Below, one piece after another: positions 62,251-64,000 of a stretch of DNA of 64,000 bases (the stretch's first letter is position 1; every line of letters starts with the position of its first letter). The stretch covers positions 62,001 through 126,000 of the forward strand of contig PMSN01000003.1 of assembly GCA_003167555.1 (NCBI GenBank). Direction: 5' to 3'. The DNA is from Spartobacteria bacterium. Its GTDB lineage: Bacteria > Verrucomicrobiota > Verrucomicrobiia > Chthoniobacterales > UBA10450. Under the pieces are notes generated by a model, which was not told the origin of the DNA, searched no databases, and saw only the letters and a list, made by a program, of their open reading frames with translations. A program made the translations under genes and the position numbers.

Positions 62251-62324
62251 TACCCCGTGGTGTAACGGTAACACAGCGCCCTTTGGAGGCGTTATTCATG
62301 GTTCGAATCCATGCGGGGTAGCCA
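62251..62324 (+). tRNA. tRNA-Gln (anticodon TTG), CCA encoded
   Basis: 74 bases. Acceptor TACCCCG pairs with CGGGGTA; D arm, anticodon arm GCGCC-CTTTGGA-GGCGT with anticodon TTG (reads CAA), and T arm CATGG-TTCGAAT-CCATG are all regular. G73 and the encoded CCA end it. No frameshifts or mismatches seen. Confidence 0.95.
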
Positions 62325-62348
62325 CGTAAAAGGCTTCGCCTCACGTGG
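62322..62348 (+). terminator. Hairpin overlapping the tRNA-Gln CCA end
   Basis: CCACGT...ACGTGG encloses AGGC-TTC-GCCT, a strong stem starting at the CCA of the tRNA. No run of T follows. It may help end or process the tRNA transcript, or be another small dispersed palindrome. Confidence 0.4.
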
Positions 62349-62490
62349 CTGGGCTTGACGGGACGGACCGTGCGGAGCCAAAGCTGGCTGCGATTCGTCC
62401 AGGGAACCGTTTTAGATAGTGACGTAACTGGGTACGCAAAAGGCGTCCCCCGGGCCCCGCTTTTTAGAAATTGCTCCCGGGCGCGTTGAC

Positions 62491-63534
62491 CTACTTTCCT
62501 TCCGCGTAGACGAGGATTTTGAAACTTCCCGGCACCATATTCGGGCGCTGGCGCGGGGCGCCGGGAGAGGGCGTCGGAAGCGGTTCGAATTTCGCGGCGG
62601 CCAGGTAGAGATTGTGAGTGACTGAATCGAGCGCCATCGTGCGCGAGCCGCGCTCGGTCGAGAGAGTTTGCACCACCGTCATTTTGTCCGGCGTCTCTTC
62701 TTTCGCGATTGTGACGACGCCTTCGCCGCATGAGCTGAAGGCCAACTGGCGCTGCGCATCAAAGGCGTTCGCGTCCACGCCTCCGCCGATCGGCACGGTG
62801 TTCAGAACCTTTCCCGTCTTGTCGTCCATCATGATCATCAGCTTGTTGCTGCAACCGATAAAGAGGCGGTGATGCTCGGCATCGATCGCCATTCCGGAAG
62901 GCTCTTCGCCTGGGGCGAGCGGCCAGGTGTCCGCGACCTGGTGAGTTTTCGCGTCGATCGTGACGACTTCATTCTTGTCTTCGATGTTGCAATAGACGCG
63001 CCCGGTTTCCTGATCGAACGCGGCGAATTCAGGTTTGCCGGGAAGCGGCACCGTTGCGACGACGTTACCGGTTTTCGCTTCGAACACGGTCGCCGAATGG
63101 CCGCGGCCATTGAACGTGTAAACCTCCTGCTGCGCCGGGTTGTAAAGAATCGCATCCGGGTTCTCGCCCGTTTTCACCTTCGAAATTGTCTGCAACGTTT
63201 TGAGATCGACGATGCTGGCGGTCGACTCTTTGCCATTACTGGAAAAGCCGCGGCCCAAGTCGGCGGCGATCGCGAAACCGTGGATGCCCTGCGTATCGGC
63301 GATCTCGCCGGCGATCGCATCTTTCGTCAGGTCGATAACGACAATCTTCGTCGCGTGCGTGACGTAGAGCCGGTGCGCGGCCGGATCGATCGAGAGATAA
63401 TCCCAGCCGCCTTCGCCGCCGACGGGAATTTCCTTCACGAATTGATACTGACCGGCCAGGCACTCCGCAGCGCCGCAAAAGGCGAGCAGAATGAAGCTGA
63501 GTTTCGCGAGACGCGTGACGATGGGTGTTTTCAT
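62491..63534 (-). CDS. Exported YVTN-type beta-propeller protein
   Basis: 347 residues with a signal peptide (LAKLSFILLAFCGAAECLAG). The rest is a seven-blade propeller of YVTN/YncE type: DYLSIDPAAHRLYVTHATKI, LKTLQTISKVKTGENPDAIL, DQETGRVYCNIEDKNEVVTI, AIDAEHHRLFIGCSNKLMIM. Periplasmic; ligand unknown. It is 36 bases from an RND pump gene on the same strand, so it may be co-transcribed. Confidence 0.88.
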   Translation of the reverse strand: MKTPIVTRLAKLSFILLAFCGAAECLAGQYQFVKEIPVGGEGGWDYLSIDPAAHRLYVTHATKIVVIDLTKDAIAGEIADTQGIHGFAIAADLGRGFSSNGKESTASIVDLKTLQTISKVKTGENPDAILYNPAQQEVYTFNGRGHSATVFEAKTGNVVATVPLPGKPEFAAFDQETGRVYCNIEDKNEVVTIDAKTHQVADTWPLAPGEEPSGMAIDAEHHRLFIGCSNKLMIMMDDKTGKVLNTVPIGGGVDANAFDAQRQLAFSSCGEGVVTIAKEETPDKMTVVQTLSTERGSRTMALDSVTHNLYLAAAKFEPLPTPSPGAPRQRPNMVPGSFKILVYAEGK

Positions 63535-63570
63535 AGAAGTAGTGAGGGGACTGTAGAACTGATCGGCGAT

Positions 63571-64000
63571 CTATCCAGTTTCGCGGCGCGCGTCGAAGAG
63601 TGAGAGCAGCGTCGGCAGGACAATCAGGACGAGCGGCAGACCGAACAGGAGCCCGGAGATGATTGCGATCGCAAGCGGCTGTTGCATCGCCGAGCCTTGA
63701 CCGATTCCCAGCGCGAGCGGCAGCAACGCGAGGATTGCCGCGAAAGTCGTCATGGCGATCGGCCGCATGCGATTGATGCCCGCCACGATGAAGCGATCGT
63801 CGCTGGGCGGCAGGTCGCGATACTCCGAGTAATAAAAAATCGCGATCTCAGTGACGATGCCGATGATCATCGTCATTCCCATGCGCGAAGTGATGTTGAA
63901 CTCAGTCCGCGTCAGCCAGAGACCGAGATAAACTCCCGCGACGGCAAAGAGCGTCGTCAACATCATGGCGATGGCGGCGCGGAATGACTCGTAAAGAATA
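63571..64000 (-). CDS. RND-family efflux pump, C-terminal end (5' part beyond window)
   Basis: The frame is open to the window's right edge; the visible end reads ILYESFRAAIAMMLTTLFAV and then VYLGLWLTRTEFNITSRMGM, typical of the last transmembrane helices of an RND pump, with helices TTFAAILALLPLALGIGQG and AIAIISGLLFGLPLVLIVLP. It belongs to the HME/HAE class inner-membrane component; which one cannot be told from the end alone. Confidence 0.88.
   Translation of the reverse strand, partial: ILYESFRAAIAMMLTTLFAVAGVYLGLWLTRTEFNITSRMGMTMIIGIVTEIAIFYYSEYRDLPPSDDRFIVAGINRMRPIAMTTFAAILALLPLALGIGQGSAMQQPLAIAIISGLLFGLPLVLIVLPTLLSLFDARRETG

Overview
The window looks like chromosomal DNA (roughly 60% GC by eye) of a Gram-negative, free-living bacterium, most probably a Verrucomicrobiota member of the Spartobacteria/Chthoniobacterales type. 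That assignment is an inference. It rests on the huge secreted Ig/beta-helix proteins with Thr-Pro-Ala linkers and a duplicated C-terminal domain, PEP-CTERM-like exported proteins, a lone lipid A N-terminal-domain protein, SufCBD, a diaminopimelate pathway, and many dispersed palindromes of the GTCATCCCGAG, GGTAGGG and CTGTAGC types. No phage, IS transposase or CRISPR array is visible.

Layout. 1-6.1 kb: 3' part of a giant secreted adhesin with a metzincin protease motif. 6.2-9.6 kb: hypothetical genes, an exostosin-like glycosyltransferase and two single-domain response regulators. 9.6-15.0 kb: cysteine desulfurase, lipid A N-terminal-domain protein, hisC-mnmE (overlapping) and pyrD. 15.0-15.7 kb: a broken bioB fused to a pilin fragment. 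15.8-21.9 kb (minus strand): secreted protein, lysA and a metal-uptake group (small Cys/His exported protein, outer-membrane porin, ZnuA-like binding protein, ZnuB-like permease) without an ATPase gene. 22-26.5 kb: pdxH, a frameshifted methyltransferase, a macro-domain protein and hrpB. 26.6-31.1 kb: DUF883-type protein, tetraheme cytochrome, ResB-like protein and a DUF1353-type lipoprotein. 31.3-37.7 kb (minus): amidohydrolase, Gre factor and GH75 chitosanase in overlapping order, then TMEM14-like protein, pseudopilin and a LuxR/NarL two-component pair. 37.9-40.1 kb: Sel1-repeat protein and Nramp-like transporter.

40.3-43.0 kb is an AT-richer accessory patch of gene debris: two 5' remnants of a DNA methyltransferase gene, a tRNA-Lys 3' fragment, and a proteasome-like gene with an in-frame TGA. 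It looks like a decayed integrated island. 43.2-49.1 kb carries exported proteins, an EamA protein, a twice-frameshifted DUF1259 gene, chrA and an ankyrin-L,D-transpeptidase. 49.3-54.3 kb has a DUF4440 protein, mrp and the pyrR-pyrB-pyrC operon preceded by a candidate PyrR-binding hairpin. 54.4-64 kb has a CBS protein, a WYL regulator, sufC-sufB-sufD, a degenerate-kinase/receiver protein next to a cNMP-binding histidine kinase, tRNA-Gln, a YVTN beta-propeller and the 3' end of an RND efflux pump gene.

Two themes recur. First, several genes are decaying (bioB, methyltransferase, DUF1259, methyltransferase 5' remnants, proteasome-like). Second, palindromic repeats sit immediately against genes and in places supply a stop codon (cytochrome; near lysA) or a possible start region (lysA extension, WYL gene). 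No single wholly new system is provable from sequence alone. The best leads are the ATPase-less metal locus, the GH75-Gre-amidohydrolase overlap, the secreted His/Cys hydrolase-like protein, the PyrR leader and the repeat families. The longest stretch without an intact gene is 41220-41743, which holds the methyltransferase remnant and the tRNA fragment.
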